A stretch of DNA of 20,033 bases from positions 1-20,033 of IMG/VR virus record IMGVR_UViG_3300002907_000008, one strand, 5' to 3'. Under the pieces are notes generated by a model, which was given only the letters and a program-made list of their open reading frames with translations, ran no database searches and was not told where the DNA came from. Positions 5,594-14,700 of this stretch are shown here, one piece after another. The stretch's first letter is position 1. Every line of letters starts with the position of its first letter. Position numbers and translations under genes: made by a program. This DNA is from a virus.

Positions 5594-8344
5594 GTGCCAC
5601 AGCAGACCCAGGCCACCCTGGCCTTCAACCGCGGGATCCTCTCGGATCTGGGGCTCGCGCGCATTGATCTGACGCGCTATCGGATGGCCGCGCTCACCAT
5701 GGTGAACTGGATCTGCAGGGTCCTGGGCAGCATGAGCCTGCGGCCCGGACTCGGGTACCTCACGGGCACCAAGAACAATCTGCTGGCCAAGGCCCTGCCT
5801 TTCGTCTTTTCCCACGATGATCTGGCGCGCATCGAGGTCACGCAGGGCACAATCCGCGTGCTCATCTCCGATGCCCTGGTCACCCGGCCCGCCGTCACCG
5901 CCGTGATCACGAACGGCACCTTTGCGGGGAGTCTGGCCGGCTGGACGGATTCGGACGAGACCGGGGCGGCGAGCACCTGGAATGCCGGCGGGTTCGCCCA
6001 GCTCGTGGGCACGGGCACCAACAATGCGATCCTGGACCAGCAGGTCACGATCAACGAGAGCGGCATCGAGCATGCCCTCCGGATCGTCATTACCCGCGGG
6101 CCCATCACCTTCCGCTGTGGCACCACCCAGGGCGATGACTCCCTGATCCACGAAACTTTTCTCGGCGTGGGCACACACTCCCTCACCTTCACCCCGGTGA
6201 CCGGCTCGGTGTGGATCCGCTTTATGAACCCGAACATCCCGGCCGCCTACCTGGTATCGGTGGCGATCGAGGGGGCCGGGATCCTCGAGCTCCCCAACCC
6301 CTGGCTGAGCACGGACCTGGGCAACATCCGCTCGGCCCAGTCCGCTGATGTGACCTACGTCGCGGTCCCAGGCTACCAGCAGCGAAAGATTGAACGCCGC
6401 TCGCTCCGTTCCTGGTCGATCGTGCTGTACGAGCCCACGGACGGGCCGTTCCGGGTGCTCAATGTGACGCCCATCACCCTCACCGGGAGCGCGCTCTCAG
6501 GGGACATCACCGTCACGGCGAGCAAGCCGCTCTTTAAGCCCACCCAGGCCGGCGCGCTCTTTCGCATCGCCTCGGTCGGCCAGAACACCGCGGCCAGCAT
6601 CTCCTCGGATAGCACCTTCACCGATCCGATCCGGGTCGATGGCATCGGGGATCAGCGCGCCTTCGCCTGGCAGGTCGCCGGCGTCTTCGTCGGGACGGTC
6701 ACGCTGCAGGTGTCCGTGGGGGCGCCGGGCGCCTGGTCGGATGTGGCGAGCACCACGGTGCCGGCCTTCACCCCGGCCTACAACGACACCTTCGACAACC
6801 AGGTCATGTACTACCGCCTCGGCATCAAGGCGGGCCAGTACACCTCGGGCACTGCGGTGTGTACCCTTTCCTTCAGCGCCGGTTCCATCACCGGGATCGT
6901 CAAGATCCGCTCCATCACGGATTCCACCCACGCGCAAGCCTCCGTGCTCGCCTCCCTCGGGGGCACGACCGAGAGCGCGGACTGGTCGGAAGGCGCCTGG
7001 TCGGATTTCCGGGGATGGCCCCAGACGGTCAAGATCCACGAGGGGCGCCTGTGGTGGTTCGGGATCACCATCTACGGCTCAGTGTCAGATGACTTCGAGA
7101 ACTTCGATGACAACACGCTGGGGCCCAGCGCGCCAATCTCGCGCAGCATCGGGGAAGGGGCGATCGAGAACATCTACTGGGCAGTCTCGCTCCAGCGGCT
7201 CCTGGTGGGCACCGCATCGGCGGAGATGAGCTGTCGCTCCTCCAGCCTCGATGAGCCCCTCACCACCACCAACTTCGTGATCCGCCCCTCGAGCAGCCAG
7301 GGGTCCGATAACGTCGATGCGCTGCGCCTGGACAAGTTCGGGATCTTCGTGCAGATCGGCGGTGAGCGCGTGTTCAAGATGGAGATCGACTACTTCGTCC
7401 AGGACTACAAGGCCGAGGACCTCACGCTCCTGGTGCCCGGCCTCAATGTGGCCGGTGTAGTGCAGATTGCAGTACAGCGGAAGCCCGACACTCGATTGCA
7501 CTGCCGCCGAGGCGATGGGAGCGTGGCGATCCTGGTGCTCGATGCGGCCGAGAACGTGCTCGCCTGGCAGGAGTGGGAGAGCCCCAACGGGTTCGTGGAG
7601 GACATCTCGATCCTCCCGGCGGTGAGCTCGAGCGAGGATCAGGTCTATTACATCGTGCGCCGCGTGATCTTCGGGGTGACGGTGCGCTACCACGAGAAGT
7701 GGGCGCTGGAGAGCCAGTGCACGGGGCTGACCGATGCGCGGCTCCTGGACTCGCACATCATCTACTCGGGCGCCGCGGTGACGACGATCGGGGGACTGGC
7801 GAGCCTCGCCGGCCAGGTGGTCTCGGTGTGGGGCTGGAATAGCGCCGTGCCCTACATCGATGGGAACGGCAACACGGTGGGCCGGGACCTGGGCACCTTC
7901 ACGGTGAGCGCCGGCGGGCAGATCAGCGGCCTGCCCTTCCAGGTGACTGATGCCTGCATCGGCATTCCCTACACCGCGCCCTGGCAGTCGATGAAGCAGG
8001 CGTTCGCGGCCGCCATGGGTACCCCGCTCAACCAGCTCAAGCGCATTGACAAGCTGGGCCTGATCCTGAAGAACACCCACGCGCTGGGCATCCAGACCGG
8101 CGCGGACTTCGATCACCTCGATGACCTGCCGCTCGTGGACCTGCCGGTGCTGCAATCGGCCCAGAGCCTGGAGCCCGGGGAGGCCAATTACGCGGACGTC
8201 GATGCGATCCTCAACACCTACGATTACCAGATGAGTGCCTTCGATGATGTCTGGTCGACCGACTCGCGGGTGTGCCTGCAGGCCGCTTCCCCAAGGCCCT
8301 GCACGGTGCTGGCCTTCGCCGTTGAGATGGCCACGGAGGGCTGA
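5594..8344 (+). CDS. Tail tubular protein B (T7 gp12-like nozzle) with inserted jelly-roll-like domain
   Basis: This 916-aa protein starts with GTG, preceded by AAGGGG (5579-5584) with 9-nt spacing. The family signature at residues 9-60 includes FNRGILSDLGLARIDL, a Y-x-x-x-A ... N-W segment and RPGLGYL. Residues 476-505 hold PQTVKIHEGRLWWFG followed by S-D-D-F-E-N-F-D, another hallmark of nozzle proteins. T7 gp12 has 794 aa; the extra length is largely a block at about residues 105-230. That block begins TNGTFAGSLAGWTDS, ends before GILELP, and looks like a galactose-binding-type beta sandwich. The protein forms the lower tail tube through which DNA and ejection proteins leave. Its TGA overlaps the next ATG by 1 nt. 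Confidence 0.9.
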   Translation: MPQQTQATLAFNRGILSDLGLARIDLTRYRMAALTMVNWICRVLGSMSLRPGLGYLTGTKNNLLAKALPFVFSHDDLARIEVTQGTIRVLISDALVTRPAVTAVITNGTFAGSLAGWTDSDETGAASTWNAGGFAQLVGTGTNNAILDQQVTINESGIEHALRIVITRGPITFRCGTTQGDDSLIHETFLGVGTHSLTFTPVTGSVWIRFMNPNIPAAYLVSVAIEGAGILELPNPWLSTDLGNIRSAQSADVTYVAVPGYQQRKIERRSLRSWSIVLYEPTDGPFRVLNVTPITLTGSALSGDITVTASKPLFKPTQAGALFRIASVGQNTAASISSDSTFTDPIRVDGIGDQRAFAWQVAGVFVGTVTLQVSVGAPGAWSDVASTTVPAFTPAYNDTFDNQVMYYRLGIKAGQYTSGTAVCTLSFSAGSITGIVKIRSITDSTHAQASVLASLGGTTESADWSEGAWSDFRGWPQTVKIHEGRLWWFGITIYGSVSDDFENFDDNTLGPSAPISRSIGEGAIENIYWAVSLQRLLVGTASAEMSCRSSSLDEPLTTTNFVIRPSSSQGSDNVDALRLDKFGIFVQIGGERVFKMEIDYFVQDYKAEDLTLLVPGLNVAGVVQIAVQRKPDTRLHCRRGDGSVAILVLDAAENVLAWQEWESPNGFVEDISILPAVSSSEDQVYYIVRRVIFGVTVRYHEKWALESQCTGLTDARLLDSHIIYSGAAVTTIGGLASLAGQVVSVWGWNSAVPYIDGNGNTVGRDLGTFTVSAGGQISGLPFQVTDACIGIPYTAPWQSMKQAFAAAMGTPLNQLKRIDKLGLILKNTHALGIQTGADFDHLDDLPLVDLPVLQSAQSLEPGEANYADVDAILNTYDYQMSAFDDVWSTDSRVCLQAASPRPCTVLAFAVEMATEG

Positions 8345-8964
8345 TGGATCCCACCCTCATGGACCCGCGCGCCGCACCTGCGAGCATCCTTCGCTCCCCG
8401 ATCGAGCCGCCAGGCCCCCCGCTCGTGCGGCGCATGAAAAGCGCCACCTACACCCGCGAGAGCCTCGCGCAGGTGCGCGCCGATGGGATCGAGCAGCTCC
8501 TCGAGCTGCACTACCGGGAGATCGCGCACTTCCAGGATATTGCGCTCGACGTAGACTGGGAGAAGTACGAGCGGGCCGAGGCGAGCGGGCACCTGCGTGC
8601 CTTCATCGCCCGGGTCGATGGGCGGATGGTGGGCTACATGGCGATACTGGTCGATCACAACGGGCACTACCGCGGGAGCCTGCAGGCCGTCCAGGACGTG
8701 CTATTCATCGAGCCTCGGTGGCGCGGCGGGTGGCTCGCCTACCGCCTACTCCACTTTGCCCACCTCGCCCTCCTGGCCGAAGGGGTGCAGGTGGTGTACC
8801 AGCACATCAAGGCGCAGCACGATCACAGCCGATTGCTGCTCAAGATCGGCTACGAGCTCGTGGATTTGATCCTCGCCAAGCGCCTCGATCGCGACGTCGC
8901 GCTGGCCAAGCACCTCTCGCGCATGGGCTCTGCCGAGCGCAGCGCACTTGAGGGAGGGGCGTAA
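8344..8964 (+). CDS. GNAT-like acetyltransferase fold protein at the T7 gp13 position
   Basis: This 206-aa protein's ATG overlaps the previous stop (TGATG), and GGAGGG lies at 8335-8340. A later Met at residue 31 is possible, since residues 1-30 are Pro-rich and poorly structured. Residues 45-115 contain LLELHYREIAHFQDI, D-V-D-W, RAFIARVDGRMVGYMAI, H-Y-R-G-S-L-Q-A-V-Q-D-V-L-F-I, and after these the acetyl-CoA loop region RWRGGWLAYRLL (125-136). The order of strands and helices matches GNAT proteins encoded in the tail/ejection region of many podophages. The usual Q/R-x-x-G-x-G/A loop reads R127-G-G-W-L-A132, so Trp replaces the central Gly. The substrate is unknown. It may be a virion or ejection-assembly protein and not an active enzyme. 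Confidence 0.8.
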   Translation: MDPTLMDPRAAPASILRSPIEPPGPPLVRRMKSATYTRESLAQVRADGIEQLLELHYREIAHFQDIALDVDWEKYERAEASGHLRAFIARVDGRMVGYMAILVDHNGHYRGSLQAVQDVLFIEPRWRGGWLAYRLLHFAHLALLAEGVQVVYQHIKAQHDHSRLLLKIGYELVDLILAKRLDRDVALAKHLSRMGSAERSALEGGA

Positions 8965-9429
8965 ATGGGTGCCACCGCACTGATCGCCGCGACCGCCGTC
9001 ACCGCGCTGAGCAAGATCGGGGCGGGCAACGCCAAGAAGGCCGAAGCCGACTACTCCGCCGGCGTGCTCGATCAGGAAGCCGGGCAGACCGTGGCGAGCA
9101 GCATCCAGGGCATGCTGATCGAGCGACGGCGGAAGGACCAGGTGGCGAGTGCCGCGAAGGCCTCGCTCGCCGCCAGCGGCGCCACCTCGACCGATCCGTC
9201 CGCCGTCAAGGTACGCGGCCAGATCGAGGGAGCTGGGGAGTACCAGGCCCTCACGAAACTCTACGAGGGGGAGGATCAGGCCATCCAGCTGCGCTCCAAG
9301 GCGACGAGCCTGCGCTCCACCGGGAAGGCGGATCAGACCGCCGGTTATTTCGGGGCGGTCTCCAGCATCTTCAGCGGCGGCGGGTCCTGGTTCGACAAGT
9401 ACGGAGGGGACGCGGCCACCGCGACCTAA
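8965..9429 (+). CDS. Internal virion protein, T7 gp14-like
   Basis: This 154-aa protein's ATG follows the GNAT stop directly, with GGGAGGGG upstream. Residues 2-18 are a hydrophobic Ala/Ile/Val segment (GATALIAATAVTALSKI), a likely membrane-inserting helix. A long charged amphipathic region follows, with NAKKAEADYSAGVLDQEAGQ, IERRRKDQVASAAKASLAASGA and GAGEYQALTKLYEGEDQA. This Q/A/E-rich helical arrangement with the 'ASG.....DPS' turn and 'EGAGEYQAL' is typical of gp14-like proteins. These are ejected first and form the outer-membrane part of the DNA channel. T7 gp14 has 196 aa. The Gly/Ser-rich tail is unremarkable. The gene order before a gp15-sized gene supports the call. Confidence 0.85.
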   Translation: MGATALIAATAVTALSKIGAGNAKKAEADYSAGVLDQEAGQTVASSIQGMLIERRRKDQVASAAKASLAASGATSTDPSAVKVRGQIEGAGEYQALTKLYEGEDQAIQLRSKATSLRSTGKADQTAGYFGAVSSIFSGGGSWFDKYGGDAATAT

Positions 9430-9432
9430 CCC

Positions 9433-11724
9433 ATGGCGGACATCCCCGACTACACCGCACTTGGCACCCCGCAGGCCCCAAGCCCCGCGCCGGCGCGCCG
9501 GCTCGCGCTCCAGGGGGATCTGTCCGGTGAGGTGCTGGCGCAGGCCGGTGAGGAGCTCGGACGGTCCCTTGATACTCTGGGGACCGACATCTACGAGCGC
9601 CAGCAGAAGGATCACATCGCGGCGGTGAACCTCGCGCGGGCGCAATCGAGCAACGCGAGCCTCGATCACCAGATCGCCGTAGAGAGCGCCGCGGAGCAGA
9701 CGCGCCAGGGCATCGCCAATGGGGAGATCCCCTACGAGGAGGCGCGGCAGCACTTCAACGAGCAGGTCGCCGCGATCCCCCCGCCCAACATCCCGAACCT
9801 GGACGCGGTGGGGACCGAGAACCAGAACAAGTACCTGGTGCGCAGCATCGCCACGGCGGGCTTCAAGGTCGACGCCGCGGTGGACGGCGCTCGTCGCCAG
9901 GACTTCAAGGACCAGTTCATCGGGAACATGCAGCGCCTCGATAAGCTCGCCGGCATGCCCGGGGCCGACATCGAGGCGATCAACGCCCAGGCCGATGCCT
10001 TCCGCCCGCTCGCCATCAAGGCGGGCGTCCCGGCCGTTGAGGTGGACAAGGCGATTGCGGACGTGAAGGACTCCAACTGGTTCAACCAGGCCGATCAGCG
10101 CGTCATGCTCGCGAAGGACAACTGGGGGGCGCTCAAAGTGCTCCAGCACGATCTGAGCGCCGCCGACGGCTACTACGCCGGGCGCCTCAAGACCGCGCGC
10201 CGCGATGAGTTGCTGCGCAGCGTGGTCAATGACCAGCTGATCCTCGAAAACCGCGCCGAGCACGAGCACGATAAGCGCGAGGCGAAAGCGGGCCAGGCCA
10301 TGCGCCAGGCGGGCGAGATGATCTCGAGCACCATGCCGCTCTCCGCCCAGAACTGGGCGGAGCTGGGCGCCGAGGTTCAGGGCACCAGCTACGAGGCGGA
10401 GTTCGCCGGGCTCCAGAAAAACGAGGAGAAGGTCCAGGAGGTGGTGCGCATGCCACCTGCTGATCAGGCCCGCTATGTGCAGCAGGAGGCAGGCAAGCTC
10501 GATGCGGCGCAGCCCGGCACGATGATCGAGCGGCTCCAGGCACGGGCGAACTTCGAGCGCCTGCAAAGCGCGGTCAACCAGAACTCGAAGCTGATGACCG
10601 ACTCCCCGATCCTGTGGTCGGCCAATCGCAACGGGACGGAGGTCGCGGAGATCGACTTCACGGGCCTCGCCACCGAGCAGGGCCAGGCGCAGATCGGCCA
10701 GGCGCTCGCCGATCGGATGGCCACCATCCGCGCACTCCAGGCCAAGAACGGCACCCAGATCGGGGATAAGCCGATCCTGCCCCAGGAGGCGGCCGGATTG
10801 ACGAGCTACCTGCAGAGCATCGAGCCCTACAAACGCGCCCTGGTGCTCACCGCGCTCCGCCGCTCCACGAAGGATGATCAGACCTACCAGGCCACCATGG
10901 ATCAGATCGCCCCGCACTCGCCCGTTACCGCGATCGCCGGCACCATGGTGGGCGCCTCGGCCCCCTCACGGACGCCCGTCTGGTTCAACCCCGTCTACGC
11001 CCCGAAGCTCGATGATGTGCAGCTCGTGCTGCACGGGGAGGAACTCCTCAACCCCACCTCGGCGGGCAAGGCCGCTGGGCTCGAGACCGAGAAAGGGGGC
11101 CTGAAAGCCCCGATGCCCATGCCCCCGGACACGGGCCCGAATGGGCTGCGCACCGTCTTCGGGAACGCCACCTCGGACATGTTCCGCGATAACACCCAGG
11201 GGTTCGATGCGTACTTCTCGGTCTTCAAGGACGCCTACGCCGCGCTCCTGGAGCGCAAGGGCAACATGAAGGGGACCCCGGACACCCAGGCACAACGCCA
11301 GGCGCTCCAGATCGCCCTGGGGCAGATGACGACGTTCAACGGCAACCAGGTCTCAGTCCCCCGCGGCATGGATCCCTCCCAGTTCACCATGCTGGTGCGC
11401 GCCGCGGTCAGTCAGCAGGCCAAGGACCTGAAAGCCCCCGCCGACTGGCAGCAGCGCCTCTCGGGCTACCAGCTCGTGGATCTGGGGCGCACGCTGGGGA
11501 GCGGGCGCTTCGGGATCACGATCGGTGGGCTGCCCATGGTGAACCCGAACGGCAAGGGCTACTTCGCCATAGACCTGCGCGGCCAGTACGATCCGTCGCG
11601 CGGCGCCACGCCGGCGCACGAGCGCGTCCGGCCCAATGTGCCCACCGAGGGGTTCATCTACGATCCGGTGGCCCGAAAGCTCATCCCGGATCCGGGCTGG
11701 GCGCGCACGAGCGCAACGCCATGA
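9433..11724 (+). CDS. Internal virion protein, T7 gp15-like
   Basis: This 763-aa protein compares with 747 aa for T7 gp15. The ATG lies 3 nt after the previous stop; the nearest SD-like run (9403-9409) is about 23 nt away, so coupling is likely. Residues 1-35 are Pro/Ala-rich. Residues 35-380 are mostly long charged helices (GEELGRSLDTLGTDIYERQQKD, EHEHDKREAKAGQAM), consistent with the helical tube that spans the periplasm during ejection. The C-terminal third is more globular (GFDAYFSVFKDAYAALLER; GSGRFGITIGGLPMVNPNG). No lytic transglycosylase motif is seen. The last four bases overlap the next gene (ATGA). The call rests on length, helical content and gene order more than on a sharp motif. 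Confidence 0.82.
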   Translation: MADIPDYTALGTPQAPSPAPARRLALQGDLSGEVLAQAGEELGRSLDTLGTDIYERQQKDHIAAVNLARAQSSNASLDHQIAVESAAEQTRQGIANGEIPYEEARQHFNEQVAAIPPPNIPNLDAVGTENQNKYLVRSIATAGFKVDAAVDGARRQDFKDQFIGNMQRLDKLAGMPGADIEAINAQADAFRPLAIKAGVPAVEVDKAIADVKDSNWFNQADQRVMLAKDNWGALKVLQHDLSAADGYYAGRLKTARRDELLRSVVNDQLILENRAEHEHDKREAKAGQAMRQAGEMISSTMPLSAQNWAELGAEVQGTSYEAEFAGLQKNEEKVQEVVRMPPADQARYVQQEAGKLDAAQPGTMIERLQARANFERLQSAVNQNSKLMTDSPILWSANRNGTEVAEIDFTGLATEQGQAQIGQALADRMATIRALQAKNGTQIGDKPILPQEAAGLTSYLQSIEPYKRALVLTALRRSTKDDQTYQATMDQIAPHSPVTAIAGTMVGASAPSRTPVWFNPVYAPKLDDVQLVLHGEELLNPTSAGKAAGLETEKGGLKAPMPMPPDTGPNGLRTVFGNATSDMFRDNTQGFDAYFSVFKDAYAALLERKGNMKGTPDTQAQRQALQIALGQMTTFNGNQVSVPRGMDPSQFTMLVRAAVSQQAKDLKAPADWQQRLSGYQLVDLGRTLGSGRFGITIGGLPMVNPNGKGYFAIDLRGQYDPSRGATPAHERVRPNVPTEGFIYDPVARKLIPDPGWARTSATP

Positions 11725-14700
11725 CCGATCTCAGCCCCTACGAGGAGGAGCGCCTGAGCAACGCCGGGCCTGCGATCAATCCGTGGGAGGGCCCGGCGCC
11801 GGTGAGCACCTGGTCCGGCTTCCTGCACGATGATGACTATGGCTACGCCGCCCCGCTCGCCCGGATCCTCGAGGTGCCAGGCCACGCGGTGGCGGCCGGT
11901 GAGGGCATGCTCGCCGGCCTGGCGCACGATTCCTATGGTCTCGTCGATCATGTCCTCGGGGGGATCCCCGGCGTGCACAAGTACGTCACGCAGCCGATCA
12001 TCGATGAGGCGGACTGGTGGCGGAACGATGCCAAGGAGCGCGTCCAGGCCCTCACCCCCAGCGCCACGCAGGTGGGCTCGGCGATCCAGACGGGCCACTC
12101 CCTGCTCACCGCCCTGACCGAGGCGGGCTTCGGCGGTGCGGCGGCCGGCCCGTACCTCGCCGCCGCGACGGTCGGGGGCAGCCAGGGCTACGAGCGGCGT
12201 GCGCAGCTGGAGGCTTCTGGCGTGGCCCCGGCGCCGGCCGGGTTTATCGGATTGGAGACCGCCGCGACGAGCGCCGCCGGGGTCCTCACCCCAGGGCTCG
12301 GTGGGGTAGGGACCAGCCTGATGGCCCGCTTGCTCACCGGTGCGGGCGCGAACGTGGGCTTCGGGGTGGCCAATCGCTACGCTGATCACCTGACCCTCGA
12401 GGCGGCCGGCTACCCGGACATGGCCCAGCAGCAGAAGGTCTGGGACGGCTACTCGATGCTCTTCGATGCGGTCCTGGGTGCCGGATTCGGCGGGCTGGGG
12501 CACCTGCACCACCAGGCGGGTATGCGCGATCTGAGCGCCCGCCTGGCCGCGCTACGCCAGATTCCGGGCGTGGAGGATGCCGTCATGGCCGCGCAGCTGG
12601 GCCTGCGCGCTCAAGGACTTGGGCCCGGGATCCCCGCGGATCCGGCCGCTGCGGCCGCGCACCACGCCGCGCTCGAGAAGGCCACCGAGGATCTGATCAA
12701 CGGGCAGCCGGTGGATGTGTCCGGCACCGGGGTCGACACGGCCAACTTCGTGCCCTTCTACCATGGCTCCCCGCACGAGTTCACCTCGTTCGAGGCCGGT
12801 AGGATCGGCACCGGGGAGGGCGGCGACAGTTTCGGGCACGGCATCTACCTGGCCGAATCCCGAGCCGTGGCCGACAGCTACGCCGAAGCGCTAGGCGCGA
12901 GGAGCATCCGGCTGGGTGAGAAGGTGGTCGCTCCGAACGATTTCCCGATCGACAGTCCCCAGCGCCAGGCCCTCAGCGCGCTGATGAACCACAACGGCGT
13001 CATTCCCGAAGCGATTGCAGGCCTGCGCGCTCAGGCCAAGGGTGTGGAGGACAGCGCTCATTTCGAGGCCGCCGCAAAGTGGCTGGAGAAAAACCGCAAG
13101 CAGATCAGCTCCACGATCGGGAACGTCTACCAGGTCCGCGTGCCCTCCGAGGCGGTCGGGCGCATGCTCGACTGGAACGCGCCCCTGAAGGACCAGCCAC
13201 CCGCGGTGCAGCAGTACATGCACTCACTCGGCCAGGAGAAGCTCGGAATGCTGGTCAACCACGGGGTGCCGCTGAAGGACTACTCGGTGCTCGATCGAAA
13301 AACCGGGAAGGATCTTTACGAGGGGCTCGCCCTTCAGCATCTCCGCACCGCCGGGGAGGGGGCCGATCACGCCGCCTTCGCCTCGGGCGAGCTGCAGCGC
13401 TCCGGTATCCCGGGCCTGCGCTACCTCGATGCCTTTTCCCGCAGCGGAGAGGCGCTCAAGGCGCCCACCCGCAACGCCGTGCTGTTCGAGGAGAAGCTCG
13501 CACAGGTCGCCGCCCGCGAAGGGGCCCGTCCCTACCAGGCGCCCGAGCAGCCCATCAGCACCGCCGGACTTGATCCACGTGAAACAATCCTCGTGAAGTC
13601 CTTCCAGGACGCGGGGTTACTGGAGGCGCAGCGCAACGTCGAGGCGCTCGAGCAGGCCCTCAACGTGCGCCTGGGCCGCGGAGCACCGGAAAGGATTACC
13701 GCACCATTGCGGCCCGAGGGCACCCCGAGCTCCCCCTCCCCGACCGCACCGGTGGGCAAGCGCTGGTATGCCGATCGTGGGGCGATCCCAGGGGAGCCGG
13801 CGCAGTACCTGGACGTGCAGGGCGATGATCTGGACACCGCCAAGGCGGTGATCGTCGAGCGCCCCATGGAGGGGACGAGCAACTCCACCTGGGAGGCGCT
13901 CCTGCCTGGCGGCCAGAGCCTCGGGGTCTTCGACACTGAGGAGGAGGCCGGCCGCGCGGCCGAGGTCGCGGTTGACAAAACCGGCACCACGTCGGGTTCG
14001 GTTGCCTCGGAGCTCGCAGCTGCTCGAAAGGCCCCGCCTCCGGGCTTCAAGATCCACCCGGATGAGATCCCGCGGGCCGACCCGGGCAAGCTCACCGAGG
14101 CGCAGCGCGCGATCGAGACTCGCTTCGCCGAGCAGATCGCCCGGGACCCGGAAGCCGCCGAGCACCAGTACGCCCAGATTGAGGAGACTGATGGCGGGCG
14201 GATCCTCAACACCGACACCGCGCGCGAGCTCTCGGAGGACTACCTGAACGACAGAAGCCAGTCAGCGGCCGTGCATGAGCCGTCCAGCTGGCTGATCAAG
14301 CGCCTTTACGCCCGGATGCTGAAAGAGGCCCCGAAGCCGGGCTTCGATCCGCTGGTGCTGTTCATGGCTGGCGGCACGGGGGCGGGCAAGACCAGCATGG
14401 TGCGCGCCACCGCCGGGGAGCTGTTCAGCAGGGCGCAGATCATCTACGACACGAACATGAGCGGCCTGGATGGGGCGATCGGCAAGATCAACCAGGCCCT
14501 CGATGCCGGCAAGCGCGCGGATGTGGTGTACATCTACCGCGATCCGGCTGAGGCCCTCGCCCACGGCGCTCTCACGCGCGCCATGAAGCAGGAGGCCCAG
14601 TGGGGTTCGGGGCGGACCGTGCCGCTCGAGGAGCACACCAATACGCACGTGGGCTCCAATCATGTGATCCGCCTGGTCGCGAGCCACTTCGAGGGTCACA

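Noticed and set aside
8746-10917. A 723-codon open frame on the minus strand
   Set aside because: It lies antisense to the GNAT, gp14-like and gp15-like genes, which have SD sites, motifs and proper order. Long antisense frames are expected in GC-rich DNA with G/C at third positions, and its residues show no recognisable family.
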